NCBI RefSeq assembly: GCF_017471675.1
Contig: NZ_JAFUSK010000026.1
Location: forward strand, 1-63,074
Length of the DNA: 63,074 nt
Source of the DNA: Pseudobutyrivibrio sp.
GTDB lineage: Bacteria; Bacillota; Clostridia; Lachnospirales; Lachnospiraceae
Reading direction: 5' to 3'
A model generated the notes under the pieces. That model was not told where the DNA came from and searched no databases. It saw nothing but the letters and a program-made list of their open reading frames with translations. The translations under genes and the position numbers were made by a program. The first letter of the stretch is position 1; each line of letters opens with the position of its first letter. Below are positions 16,342-24,238 of this stretch, in pieces.

Positions 16342-16602
16342 TTACTCTGGGAACTCTTCCTTATACTTGTTAAGGATCATTGTCTGCATCTGCTCCCTTG
16401 TAGTAGAGCGAATTGGATGTGCAATGTCCTTATAGCCGCCTTCAGAACCACGTCTTGATGGCATTGCTATAAACAGTCCCTTATCTCCTTCAATAATCTT
16501 GATGTCGTGAATTACAAACTCCTCGTCAATTGTGACAGAGACTACTGCTTTCATCTTGCCTTCTTTTTCAATCCTGCGAATCCTAATGTCTGTAATTTGC
16601 AT
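16342..16602 (-). CDS. spoVG: SpoVG-family regulator
   Basis: An 86-residue protein with the SpoVG signature throughout: [55 protein letters not shown]. SpoVG proteins bind nucleic acids and act pleiotropically in sporulation, capsule and stress control. A frame six codons longer exists, but its extra codons contain the ribosome binding site GGGGAGG, so the start is the ATG at 16600-16602. It follows glgD by 4 bp. Location behind glycogen synthesis genes hints at coupling with storage metabolism. Confidence 0.95.
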   Translation of the reverse strand: MQITDIRIRRIEKEGKMKAVVSVTIDEEFVIHDIKIIEGDKGLFIAMPSRRGSEGGYKDIAHPIRSTTREQMQTMILNKYKEEFPE

Positions 16603-16606
16603 TTTG

Positions 16607-17740
16607 TTATACCTCCCCAACTGGCATATCGTATCTGTTTTTGTTACCGGTTACAATGCGGATACCGTTTTCCCCAATATATGTTGATCCGCTGAGCAAT
16701 GTCTCATGGCTTTCTACAATGCAGTTTTCTACATGCACGTTATCGCCAATGTATGCTCCATTTAAAATGACGCAGTTCTTAACAACAGAATTGTTTCCAA
16801 CAAACGCCTTCTTAAATAGTACAGAATTCTCTACTGTGCTGTTTATAATGCAACCACCAGCAACAAGTGAATTGGTGACCTTAGAACCTGTGTTAAACTT
16901 TGCAGGTGGAAGGTCGTGAGTCTTTGAAAATACACCCGGCTCAGTATGGAAGAAGCTATCTCTAACATCCTTTCTAAGGAAGTCCATATTTGCCTTGAAA
17001 TAGCTATCTACGTCTGCAAGATTAGCCCAATAGCCTTCCATCTTGTATCCGTAAATCTTCTTCATATTCTTATATCTAATGAGAATATCTGTTACAAAAT
17101 TGTATCTGCCCTCTCTGTTGCATTCCTCCAACAAATCGATAAGAGCTCTTCTTCTGATGACATATACACCAGCCGAAACAATGTCTGAATTGGCAACCAT
17201 AGGCTTCTCTTCAAACTCAACGATTCTGCCGTCTCTGTCCATCTCTACCACACCATAGCGGTTGATGTCGTCTCCCTCAGGAAGCTTAGCACATACTACT
17301 GTGATATCAGCTTGCTTTTGAATGTGATAATCAAGAACCTTGTTGAAATCCAGCTTGTAAACACAATCACCACTTGCAATTATAACATATGGCTCATGCC
17401 TCTTCTTTAAAAAATCAATATTTTGCCAAATGGCATCGGCAGTACCTCTGTACCACCAGCTATTATTAGTAGTAACTGTTGGTGTAAATAGGAATAGACC
17501 TCCCTGCTTTCTACCAAAGTTCCACCATTTTGATGAATTAAGATGCTCATTTAGAGATCTTGCGTTGTACTGTGAAAGTACTGCTACTGTCTGAATATGC
17601 GAATTTGTCATGTTTGAAAGAACAAAATCGATACATCTGTAGCTACCACCTACTGGCATTGCGGCAATGGCACGCTTTTCAGTAAGCTGTTGCATTCTGC
17701 TTGAGTTTCCACCTGCTAGTATAATTCCTAATGCTTTCAT
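16607..17740 (-). CDS. glgD: GlgD, ADP-glucose pyrophosphorylase regulatory-type subunit
   Basis: A 377-residue nucleotidyltransferase-like protein: [23 protein letters not shown] at the start and a left-handed beta-helix at the C-terminus. Firmicute GlgD lacks part of the catalytic set and partners GlgC to form an active enzyme making ADP-glucose for glycogen. The typical glycine-rich GGQGSRL loop of GlgC is here GGNSSRM. Its ATG overlaps the glgC stop by 4 bp (ATGA), giving strong translational coupling that fits a stoichiometric heteromer. Confidence 0.95.
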   Translation of the reverse strand: MKALGIILAGGNSSRMQQLTEKRAIAAMPVGGSYRCIDFVLSNMTNSHIQTVAVLSQYNARSLNEHLNSSKWWNFGRKQGGLFLFTPTVTTNNSWWYRGTADAIWQNIDFLKKRHEPYVIIASGDCVYKLDFNKVLDYHIQKQADITVVCAKLPEGDDINRYGVVEMDRDGRIVEFEEKPMVANSDIVSAGVYVIRRRALIDLLEECNREGRYNFVTDILIRYKNMKKIYGYKMEGYWANLADVDSYFKANMDFLRKDVRDSFFHTEPGVFSKTHDLPPAKFNTGSKVTNSLVAGGCIINSTVENSVLFKKAFVGNNSVVKNCVILNGAYIGDNVHVENCIVESHETLLSGSTYIGENGIRIVTGNKNRYDMPVGEV

Positions 17741-19011
17741 AATCGATCACCTGCCTTGATAATGTAGCCGCCACTAGCTAACTGTCCGTCAGGATAATCG
17801 GCCTCGCTAGTCTCGCCTTTGATAGCTGTATTTTTGCCTATAGTAACATTTGCTGGTATAAATGAGTTTTCTCCGATAACAGCAAGTCCAAATGAGTAGA
17901 TACTTGCATTAAGCTTGCTCTCTGCCTCTTCGCCTTGTCCTATCTTAGTTCCTTCACCAACAACAGTGTTCTCTGCGATAATCGATTTATCTACTACGCA
18001 ATTCTTACCGATAACAGCGCCTTCCATGATGATTGAATCTCTCACTACTGTGCCTTCATCAATCACAACACCAGCACCTAATACCGAATTATAAACCTCG
18101 CCATAAATCTGTGCACCTGCTCCTACAATAGCCTTTTCAACTACCGCTGTGCTTGCAACGAACTGTGGCTCGATGATATTTTGATTAGTGTATATTTTCC
18201 AAAACTCTTCATATAAGTTAAATTCTGGAATCAAATCAATAAGCTCCATATTGGCTTCCCAATATGATCCAAGTGTTCCTACATCCTTCCAATAGCTGTT
18301 GAATTCGTAGGCATACATTGGTGCCCCCTTCTCATGGAGGTATGGAAGTACATGCTTACCAAAATCGCAATTGCTTTGATCCTTAAGTGCAAGCAATGAC
18401 TCCTTTAATACTTTCCAGCTGAATATATAAATACCCATTGAAGCAAGATTGCTTCGAGGATTTGCTGGCTTCTCCTCAAATTCGCTGATACGCTTTTCGT
18501 CATCAGCAATAACAACTCCAAAACGTGATGCTTCCTCAATAGGAACCGGGATAACAGCGATTGTAACGTCTGCGCCCTTAGCCTTATGAAAATCTAACAT
18601 GGCCTCATAATCCATCTTGTAGATGTGGTCTCCTGAAAGGATAAGCACATATTCTGGATTGTAGCTTTCCATGTACTTAAGGTTTTGGAAAATAGCGTTG
18701 GCTGTGCCTGAATACCACTCACTTGTGTCGCTCTTCTCATAAGGAGGAAGAACTGTAACTCCGCCATTGTTTCTGTCCAAATCCCAAGGAATACCAATTC
18801 CGATATGAGAATTAAGGACTAATGGCTGATATTGAGTTAGCACACCAACTGTATCAATGCCTGAATTGATACAATTTGATAGAGGAAAATCGATAATACG
18901 ATACTTTCCTCCAAAAGAAACAGCTGGCTTTGCTACATCGGATGTTAATACTCCGAGTCTGCTTCCCTGCCCGCCAGCGAGAAGCATTGCGATCATTTCT
19001 TTTCTAATCAT
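17737..19011 (-). CDS. glgC: GlgC, glucose-1-phosphate adenylyltransferase
   Basis: A 424-residue enzyme converting ATP and glucose-1-phosphate to ADP-glucose, the committed step of glycogen synthesis. The N-terminus [20 protein letters not shown] carries the nucleotide loop, followed by [27 protein letters not shown] (catalytic Asp), FEEKP and a C-terminal beta-helix. A longer frame to 19104 exists, but those codons lie upstream of the -10 box, so I start at the ATG at 19009-19011. It is the first gene of glgC-glgD-spoVG-pth. Confidence 0.96.
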   Translation of the reverse strand: MIRKEMIAMLLAGGQGSRLGVLTSDVAKPAVSFGGKYRIIDFPLSNCINSGIDTVGVLTQYQPLVLNSHIGIGIPWDLDRNNGGVTVLPPYEKSDTSEWYSGTANAIFQNLKYMESYNPEYVLILSGDHIYKMDYEAMLDFHKAKGADVTIAVIPVPIEEASRFGVVIADDEKRISEFEEKPANPRSNLASMGIYIFSWKVLKESLLALKDQSNCDFGKHVLPYLHEKGAPMYAYEFNSYWKDVGTLGSYWEANMELIDLIPEFNLYEEFWKIYTNQNIIEPQFVASTAVVEKAIVGAGAQIYGEVYNSVLGAGVVIDEGTVVRDSIIMEGAVIGKNCVVDKSIIAENTVVGEGTKIGQGEEAESKLNASIYSFGLAVIGENSFIPANVTIGKNTAIKGETSEADYPDGQLASGGYIIKAGDRL

Positions 19012-19087
19012 CCTATCATCTGCCTTTCTCATGGTGTCAGTCAAGGATGTGCATGTAATAACCCATAGCACTCCCCTTTGTAACATT

Positions 19088-19116
19088 AGTATAGCAAATG
19101 CCACTATTTACTGCAA
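19088..19116 (-). promoter_or_regulatory. glgC promoter
   Basis: Minus strand: -35 TTGCAG (19111-19116), 17-bp spacer, -10 TATACT (19088-19093). Transcription would begin near 19081, about 70 nt before the glgC ATG. Confidence 0.65.
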
Positions 19117-19152
19117 TATTATTAATAATTTTTACCAAACCATTGTTAATTG

Positions 19153-19181
19153 TTTGACAATTCACTAGCAAAATCTACAAT
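19153..19181 (+). promoter_or_regulatory. murC promoter
   Basis: Plus strand: -35 TTGACA (19153-19158), 17-bp spacer, -10 TACAAT (19176-19181). It is divergent from the glgC promoter about 40 bp away and leaves a leader of about 90 nt before murC. Confidence 0.65.
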
Positions 19182-19280
19182 ATATTCATTTTATCTTGCA
19201 TGTAACCACGTTTGGGTTTAGAGTTAAATAGGTAAATTTTTGATTAAATTTATCGGATATTAATTTAAGAAGGATTATTT

Positions 19281-20660
19281 ATGTATAAAATCGATTTTAA
19301 CAACAAAATTCACGTGCATTTTATAGGAATTGGTGGTATCAGCATGTCAGGTCTTGCTGAGATATTGCTTGGAGCTGGATTCACCATTTCCGGTTCTGAC
19401 AGAGATTCGTCAGACTTAACAAAACACCTTGAGGCACTTGGTGCAAAGGTTAATTATCCACAATCAGCAGCTAATATCACTGATGATATCGACCTTATTG
19501 TTTATACTGCTGCAATCCATGAGGATAACCCTGAGTTTGCTGCAGCCAAGGCATCAGGTAAGCCAATGCTTACAAGAGCAGAGCTTTTAGGCGAGATTAT
19601 GGAAAACTACGCAAGATCCATTGCTGTAGCTGGTACCCATGGCAAGACCACCACTACTTCAATGATTAGCCAGATACTTCTTGAAACAGCTGATGACCCT
19701 ACTATATCTGTAGGTGGCATTTTAGATGCTATCCACAGCAACGTTCATGTTGGTGACAGTGATGTTTTCATTACAGAGGCTTGTGAGTACACTAATTCAT
19801 ACCACTCATTCTTCCCTAAGTACAATATCATCCTTAACGTAGAGGCTGACCACTTAGATTTCTTCAAGAATCTTGAGAATTACCGCGCTTCTTTTAAGAA
19901 GTTTGCCTCTAACACATCAGATGATGGAATTCTTATCATCAATAACGAAATTGATGATGTTAAATATTTTACCGAAGGACTTAAATGTCAGGTAATTACT
20001 TATTCACTTAAGAATGATGCTGATATCTATCCTACAGATATTACATATAACGAAAAGGGCTGTGCAAGCTTTGTTCCTGTATTTAATGACAAATCCTGCG
20101 ATAGGGTAACCCTTAATGTACCAGGCGTTCACAACGTTTCAAATGCCCTTGCTGCTATTGCTCTATCTATGGAAATGGGTATTTCTTACGAGAATATACT
20201 TGCAGGACTTGCTAAATTTGGCGGTGCTCACAGACGTTTTGAACTTAAGGGTACATATAATGGTGCAACTATTATCGATGATTATGCCCATCACCCAACA
20301 GAGATTGCAGCAAGCCTTGCTGCTGCCAAGAACTATCCACACGATAGACTTATTGTTTGCTTCCAGTCACACACATACACACGTACACTTAGCTTCTTAG
20401 ATGATTTTGCTAAGGCACTTAGTGTTGCAGATATGGTTGTGCTTGCAGATATTTATCCAGCCCGTGAGCCAGATATCTATGGAGTAAGTGCAAAAGACAT
20501 TGCAGATAGGATAGAAAAGTTAGGAACAGAAGTCCATTATTTAGGCAATTTTGAGGCCTGCGAAAAATTTTTACAAAAAAATCTTTTGAACAATGACCTG
20601 TTGATAACTATGGGCGCCGGAGATGTGTATTTAGTAGGCGAACATCTACTTGCAAAATAG
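19281..20660 (+). CDS. murC: UDP-N-acetylmuramate--L-alanine ligase MurC
   Basis: A 459-residue cytoplasmic Mur ligase adding L-Ala to UDP-MurNAc in peptidoglycan synthesis. The Rossmann entry is HFIGIGGISMSGLAEIL; the ATP loop is GTHGKTTTTSMI; later motifs are EACEYTNS, LNVEADHLDF, ALAAIALSMEMG, GAHRRFE and DDYAHHPTE. Length is normal. AAGAAGGA precedes the ATG. It is transcribed away from glgC and ends in a terminator that overlaps DnaA boxes. Confidence 0.98.
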   Translation: MYKIDFNNKIHVHFIGIGGISMSGLAEILLGAGFTISGSDRDSSDLTKHLEALGAKVNYPQSAANITDDIDLIVYTAAIHEDNPEFAAAKASGKPMLTRAELLGEIMENYARSIAVAGTHGKTTTTSMISQILLETADDPTISVGGILDAIHSNVHVGDSDVFITEACEYTNSYHSFFPKYNIILNVEADHLDFFKNLENYRASFKKFASNTSDDGILIINNEIDDVKYFTEGLKCQVITYSLKNDADIYPTDITYNEKGCASFVPVFNDKSCDRVTLNVPGVHNVSNALAAIALSMEMGISYENILAGLAKFGGAHRRFELKGTYNGATIIDDYAHHPTEIAASLAAAKNYPHDRLIVCFQSHTYTRTLSFLDDFAKALSVADMVVLADIYPAREPDIYGVSAKDIADRIEKLGTEVHYLGNFEACEKFLQKNLLNNDLLITMGAGDVYLVGEHLLAK

Positions 20661-20678
20661 TTATCCACATTATCCACA
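20661..20678 (+). promoter_or_regulatory. Tandem pair of perfect DnaA boxes (1 and 2)
   Basis: Two abutting TTATCCACA nonamers, 20661-20669 and 20670-20678, same strand, directly after the murC stop. Both match the DnaA consensus exactly. The second box also forms part of the left arm of the murC terminator. Confidence 0.9.
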
Positions 20679-20722
20679 TTTTTTACATGGTTTTGCTACT
20701 GTAAAAATGTGGATTTTTTTTT
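20672..20722 (+). terminator. murC terminator overlapping a DnaA box
   Basis: Arms ATCCACATTTTTTACA (20672-20687) and TGTAAAAATGTGGAT (20700-20714), followed by a run of T to 20722. The left arm is shared with DnaA box 2, and the right arm contains a TGTGGAT inverted partial box, so DnaA binding and termination use the same bases. Confidence 0.85.
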
Positions 20723-20748
20723 GCCCTTTTTTTAAGGTCTCATATAGT

Positions 20749-20766
20749 TTATCCACATTATCCACA
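20749..20766 (+). promoter_or_regulatory. Tandem pair of perfect DnaA boxes (3 and 4)
   Basis: Two abutting TTATCCACA nonamers, 20749-20757 and 20758-20766, same orientation as pair 1 and starting 88 bp after it. They lie about 70 bp upstream of the dnaD -10 box. Confidence 0.9.
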
Positions 20767-20835
20767 CTACTCACAAACCCTTTATTTACAATGGTTTGCG
20801 GACTTCACACCCTTTTCTTTTTGAAATGACTTTGC

Positions 20836-20841
20836 TATAAT
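20836..20841 (+). promoter_or_regulatory. -10 box for dnaD operon
   Basis: Consensus TATAAT at 20836-20841, with only a poor -35 (T-rich) upstream. A weak -35 would suit activation or repression by DnaA bound at the upstream box pairs. Confidence 0.5.
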
Positions 20842-20873
20842 TTGCCTTAGTTTCGAGGGAGAGGATAATAAAT

Positions 20874-21986
20874 ATGGCTGACATCATGCTACACACCAGT
20901 AATAATTCTGGTTTTACTTGCATTTCTAATACTTTTATTGACGATTTCATGAAAGATGCCAATGGAGAGTACGTAAAGATTTACCTTTACTTGCTGCGTT
21001 GTCTAAATCGAGAGGATTATGATTTTTCCATCTCACAGTTGGCGGACTGCTTAGACCACACAGAAAAGGATATCATGCGAGCTTTTACTTATTGGGAGAA
21101 AGTGGGTTTGCTTCGTCTTGAGTACTCTGAGGACAATGAGCTTTCAGGAATCTGCTTAGTGGATGTGAATGGTACTAACAGCTCATTCACATCAGTAAAT
21201 AATGCTGCGGTACCAGCAGTTGCTATTAATGCTGGGGCTCCTACAGTTTCAAATATACCAGCACCATTCAAACCTAGCTACAGTCCAGACGAATTAGATG
21301 CATTCAAGGAAGAGGACGAAGTATCGGATTTAATTTTCGCCACTCAGACATACCTTGGCAGACCACTTTCTAATTCAGATACCAACACATTACTGTTCTG
21401 GTACGATGGTCTTCACATGTCTGTAGATTTAATTCAGTATCTTATTGAGACATGTCTTGATAATGGACACAACAGCTTCCATTACATGGATACAGTAGCC
21501 AGAAACTGGACAGAGGACGGTATCACAACTGTAGAGGATGCTAGAAAGTCATCTAGTGCCCACACTAACACAGTTTATTCTATTAAGAAGGCACTTGGCA
21601 TTGGAAACAGAGATTTAGTTGATTCAGAGCTCAACTTTATCGATAAATGGGTTAATACATTCGGCTTTAGCTTAGACATTATATTAGAGGCATGTGAACG
21701 TACTATTTCTGCTACTAATAAGCCAAGCTTTAAGTACACTGATTCTATTTTAACAAGCTGGAACAGATCAGCTGTCAAATCGCTGGATGATATTGCCCGC
21801 CTTGACCAGGAGTTTACAATGGCTTCGGTTGCAAAGCTTTCAGATGCTTCAAGAGTAAAGAACTCTAGCTTTGCAAACTCTGCTTCTGCAAGCTCTAGAG
21901 GAAAATCTAATAACAAGTTTTTAAATTTCGAACAACGTCAAAACTATGATTTTAATGCGTTAGAAAAGAAACTACTTGGAAATTAA
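20874..21986 (+). CDS. dnaD: DnaD-domain primosomal protein
   Basis: A 370-residue protein. The N-terminal ~90 residues are winged-helix-like (FSISQLADCLDHTEKDIMRAF). Two tandem DnaD/DnaB_2 domains follow, at about 155-225 and 238-310, each ending in the Y-x3-[IV]-x3-W motif (YMDTVARNW and YTDSILTSW). In Firmicutes such proteins load the replicative helicase at the origin and at restart sites. The ribosome binding site is GGGAGAGG. The helicase loader gene starts 15 bp downstream, forming a loading operon under a DnaA box cluster. Confidence 0.93.
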   Translation: MADIMLHTSNNSGFTCISNTFIDDFMKDANGEYVKIYLYLLRCLNREDYDFSISQLADCLDHTEKDIMRAFTYWEKVGLLRLEYSEDNELSGICLVDVNGTNSSFTSVNNAAVPAVAINAGAPTVSNIPAPFKPSYSPDELDAFKEEDEVSDLIFATQTYLGRPLSNSDTNTLLFWYDGLHMSVDLIQYLIETCLDNGHNSFHYMDTVARNWTEDGITTVEDARKSSSAHTNTVYSIKKALGIGNRDLVDSELNFIDKWVNTFGFSLDIILEACERTISATNKPSFKYTDSILTSWNRSAVKSLDDIARLDQEFTMASVAKLSDASRVKNSSFANSASASSRGKSNNKFLNFEQRQNYDFNALEKKLLGN

Positions 21987-22001
21987 AGGGAGGTAATTGA
22001 T

Positions 22002-22991
22002 ATGGCACTCACAAATGAGCAATACGACGCACTTATGCGTGAATACAATCACAAGCAGTCTAGAAACAATCAAATTATATCTTTCCGTACTAAAGAATTG
22101 TATTCTGCCATTCCTTCGCTTTCTTCTATTGATGAAGAAGTTTCCAGAGTTTCAATATCGTCTATCACATCTATTTTCGAGGGAAAGGATGTAGCAGTGG
22201 CATCAGCTGATTCTAAAGTCAAGCTGGAAGCTCTTAAGAACAAGCGCATGGAGCTTATGAAGGCTGCTGGCTTCCCTGAGGATTATCTTGAGCCTCCATA
22301 CGACTGTCCAGATTGTAAAGATACAGGCTATGTTAATGGCAAACGTTGCCATTGCTTTAAGCAGGCTGCTATCAATATCGTCTATGGTCAGTCTAATATG
22401 AGCAACATTCTTTCAAAGGAAAATTTCCAGGCGTTTGACCTCAATATGTATGATGATGACTATTTTGAGCCTGGTTCTGAGGTTAGCGCTCGGGCTAATG
22501 CTGAAATAGCTTACGAAAGAGCCACTAATTTTGTGCAGAATTTTAGGCAAAAAGGTGGTAATCTCTTGTTGCTTGGAAAGACAGGCTGTGGTAAAACCTT
22601 CTTGTCAAACTGCATAGCTAAGGCTTTGCTTGATCAGGGTACTTCAGTTATTTATTTCACATCAAGCGAATTATTTAGAGTTTTTGAGGAACAGACATTT
22701 AAGAAGAATGCCAATGTGGCAGAACTTCATGATCATATTTTCGATTGCGATTTATTAATCATTGATGATTTAGGCACAGAATTTCAGAATTCATTCACTA
22801 CAGCTCGCCTATTTCAATGCTTAAATGAAAGATTACTTCGCAACAAATCAACAATTATTTCCACTAATCTCTCTCTTAAGGATTTGAGAGACACCTACAG
22901 CGAACGTATTACTTCGCGAGTATTTTCTAACTATGATGTAATTAAGCTCATAGGAAACGATATTCGCATGAAAAAAGTAATATCAAAATAA
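22002..22991 (+). CDS. DnaC/DnaI-type helicase loader ATPase
   Basis: A 329-residue AAA+ ATPase. The N-terminal region holds a C4 zinc-binding segment (CPDC at about 104-107, then RCHC). The ATPase core has Walker A GKTGCGKTF and Walker B LLIIDDLGTEF, then a sensor-1-like STNLSLKDL. It belongs to the DnaI/DnaC loaders that place DnaB-type helicase on single-stranded DNA. GGGAGG precedes the ATG. Co-transcribed with dnaD (15 bp) and followed by a PRPP synthetase gene (27 bp). Confidence 0.93.
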   Translation: MALTNEQYDALMREYNHKQSRNNQIISFRTKELYSAIPSLSSIDEEVSRVSISSITSIFEGKDVAVASADSKVKLEALKNKRMELMKAAGFPEDYLEPPYDCPDCKDTGYVNGKRCHCFKQAAINIVYGQSNMSNILSKENFQAFDLNMYDDDYFEPGSEVSARANAEIAYERATNFVQNFRQKGGNLLLLGKTGCGKTFLSNCIAKALLDQGTSVIYFTSSELFRVFEEQTFKKNANVAELHDHIFDCDLLIIDDLGTEFQNSFTTARLFQCLNERLLRNKSTIISTNLSLKDLRDTYSERITSRVFSNYDVIKLIGNDIRMKKVISK

Positions 22992-23018
22992 TAATTTAAT
23001 AGAATCAAGGAGCAAAAC

Positions 23019-24197
23019 ATGCCAAATAATGAAATCGTGTTGGAAAACACACCACCTATGGCTGAGCTTGGGTTAATCCCACACAAGAGTTGTACAGCCA
23101 TCGCGGAGAGAGTTAATGATTACCTTCTTGCATGGAGACAGGAACGCAAAAGCGACCAGTCAATTATTACCCTTGCTGGTTATCGCAGTGATTCCTACAT
23201 TGTTGACGCTGACTGCCCACGTTTCGGTTCAGGAGAAGCTAAGGGTATCATCAAGCAGTCTGTTAGAGGTCTTGATTTATACATCCTTGTTGATGTTACT
23301 AATTACAGCCTTACTTACACTGTTTGTGGACATGAGAACCACATGAGCCCAGATGATATTTTCTGCGACCTTAAGCGTATTATTGCTGCTGCAATGGGTA
23401 AGGCTAAGCGCATCACTGTAATCATTCCATTCCTTTACGAAGGTAGACAGCACCGTAGAAGCGCTCGTGAATCACTTGATTGCGCTATGGCACTTCAGGA
23501 GCTTGTAGCAATGGGTGTTGATAACATCATCACATTCGATGCTCATGACCCTCGTGTACAGAATGCTATTCCACTTAACAGCTTTGAGACAGTTTCTCCT
23601 ACATATCAGTTCCTTAAGGGCATTCTTAAGAACTGCAAGGACTTAAAGCTTGATAATGATAATCTTATGATTATCTCACCTGATGAAGGTGGTACTAAGA
23701 GAGCCGTATACATGGCTTCAGTTCTTGGTGTTAATGTTGGTATGTTTTATAAGCGTCGTGATTACAGCCGCATTGTTGATGGCCGTAACCCAATCGTCGC
23801 TCACGAATTCTTAGGAAATGATGTTGCTGGTAAGGATGTTATCATCGTTGATGATATGATTTCTTCTGGTGAGTCAATGATAGATGTTGCTACAGAGCTT
23901 AAGAAGCGTAATGCTAAGCGTATCTTTGTTGTTGCAACATTCGGCCTCTTTACAAACGGTATGGCTAAATTTGATCAGGCTGTTGAGGACGGTATCATTT
24001 ACAAGGTTGTATGCACAAACCTTACTTACCTTCCAGAGGAAGTTCTTAACAAGGATTACTTCATCACATGTGATATGTCTAAGTACATCGCATATATTAT
24101 CGATACACTTAATCATGAGTGCTCTATCTCAGAGCTTCTCAACCCATACGGACGTATCGAAAAGCTCATTACCCGTTATAAAAACGGCGAATATTAA
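23019..24197 (+). CDS. prs: Ribose-phosphate pyrophosphokinase, long-form
   Basis: A 392-residue enzyme, longer than classical Prs (about 315). It makes PRPP from ribose-5-phosphate and ATP for nucleotide, His and Trp synthesis. The PRPP-binding loop is VIIVDDMISSGESM, rather than the classical DDMIDTAGT form. The flexible catalytic loop is YEGRQHRRSARESLD, and FDAHDPRVQNA matches the metal-binding region. The N-terminal ~45 residues and the C-terminal tail are extensions. It therefore belongs to a divergent Prs clade; catalysis is very likely but regulation may differ. AAGGAG precedes the ATG. Last gene of the dnaD run. Confidence 0.92.
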   Translation: MPNNEIVLENTPPMAELGLIPHKSCTAIAERVNDYLLAWRQERKSDQSIITLAGYRSDSYIVDADCPRFGSGEAKGIIKQSVRGLDLYILVDVTNYSLTYTVCGHENHMSPDDIFCDLKRIIAAAMGKAKRITVIIPFLYEGRQHRRSARESLDCAMALQELVAMGVDNIITFDAHDPRVQNAIPLNSFETVSPTYQFLKGILKNCKDLKLDNDNLMIISPDEGGTKRAVYMASVLGVNVGMFYKRRDYSRIVDGRNPIVAHEFLGNDVAGKDVIIVDDMISSGESMIDVATELKKRNAKRIFVVATFGLFTNGMAKFDQAVEDGIIYKVVCTNLTYLPEEVLNKDYFITCDMSKYIAYIIDTLNHECSISELLNPYGRIEKLITRYKNGEY

Positions 24198-24203
24198 AAA
24201 AAA

Positions 24204-24238
24204 GCTTCTCCCGCTGGTTGCGGGAGAAGCCTTTTTTT
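24204..24238. terminator. Bidirectional terminator between prs and LTA-synthase-like gene
   Basis: Perfect arms GCTTCTCCCGC (24204-24214) and GCGGGAGAAGC (24220-24230), with T7 on the plus side and A8 on the left (T8 on the minus strand). It serves both convergent genes. Confidence 0.92.

Noticed and set aside
20661-20766. Chromosomal origin of replication
   Set aside because: DnaA boxes are perfect, but there is no dnaA/dnaN neighbourhood and no clear AT-rich unwinding repeat; a regulatory or titration cluster fits better.
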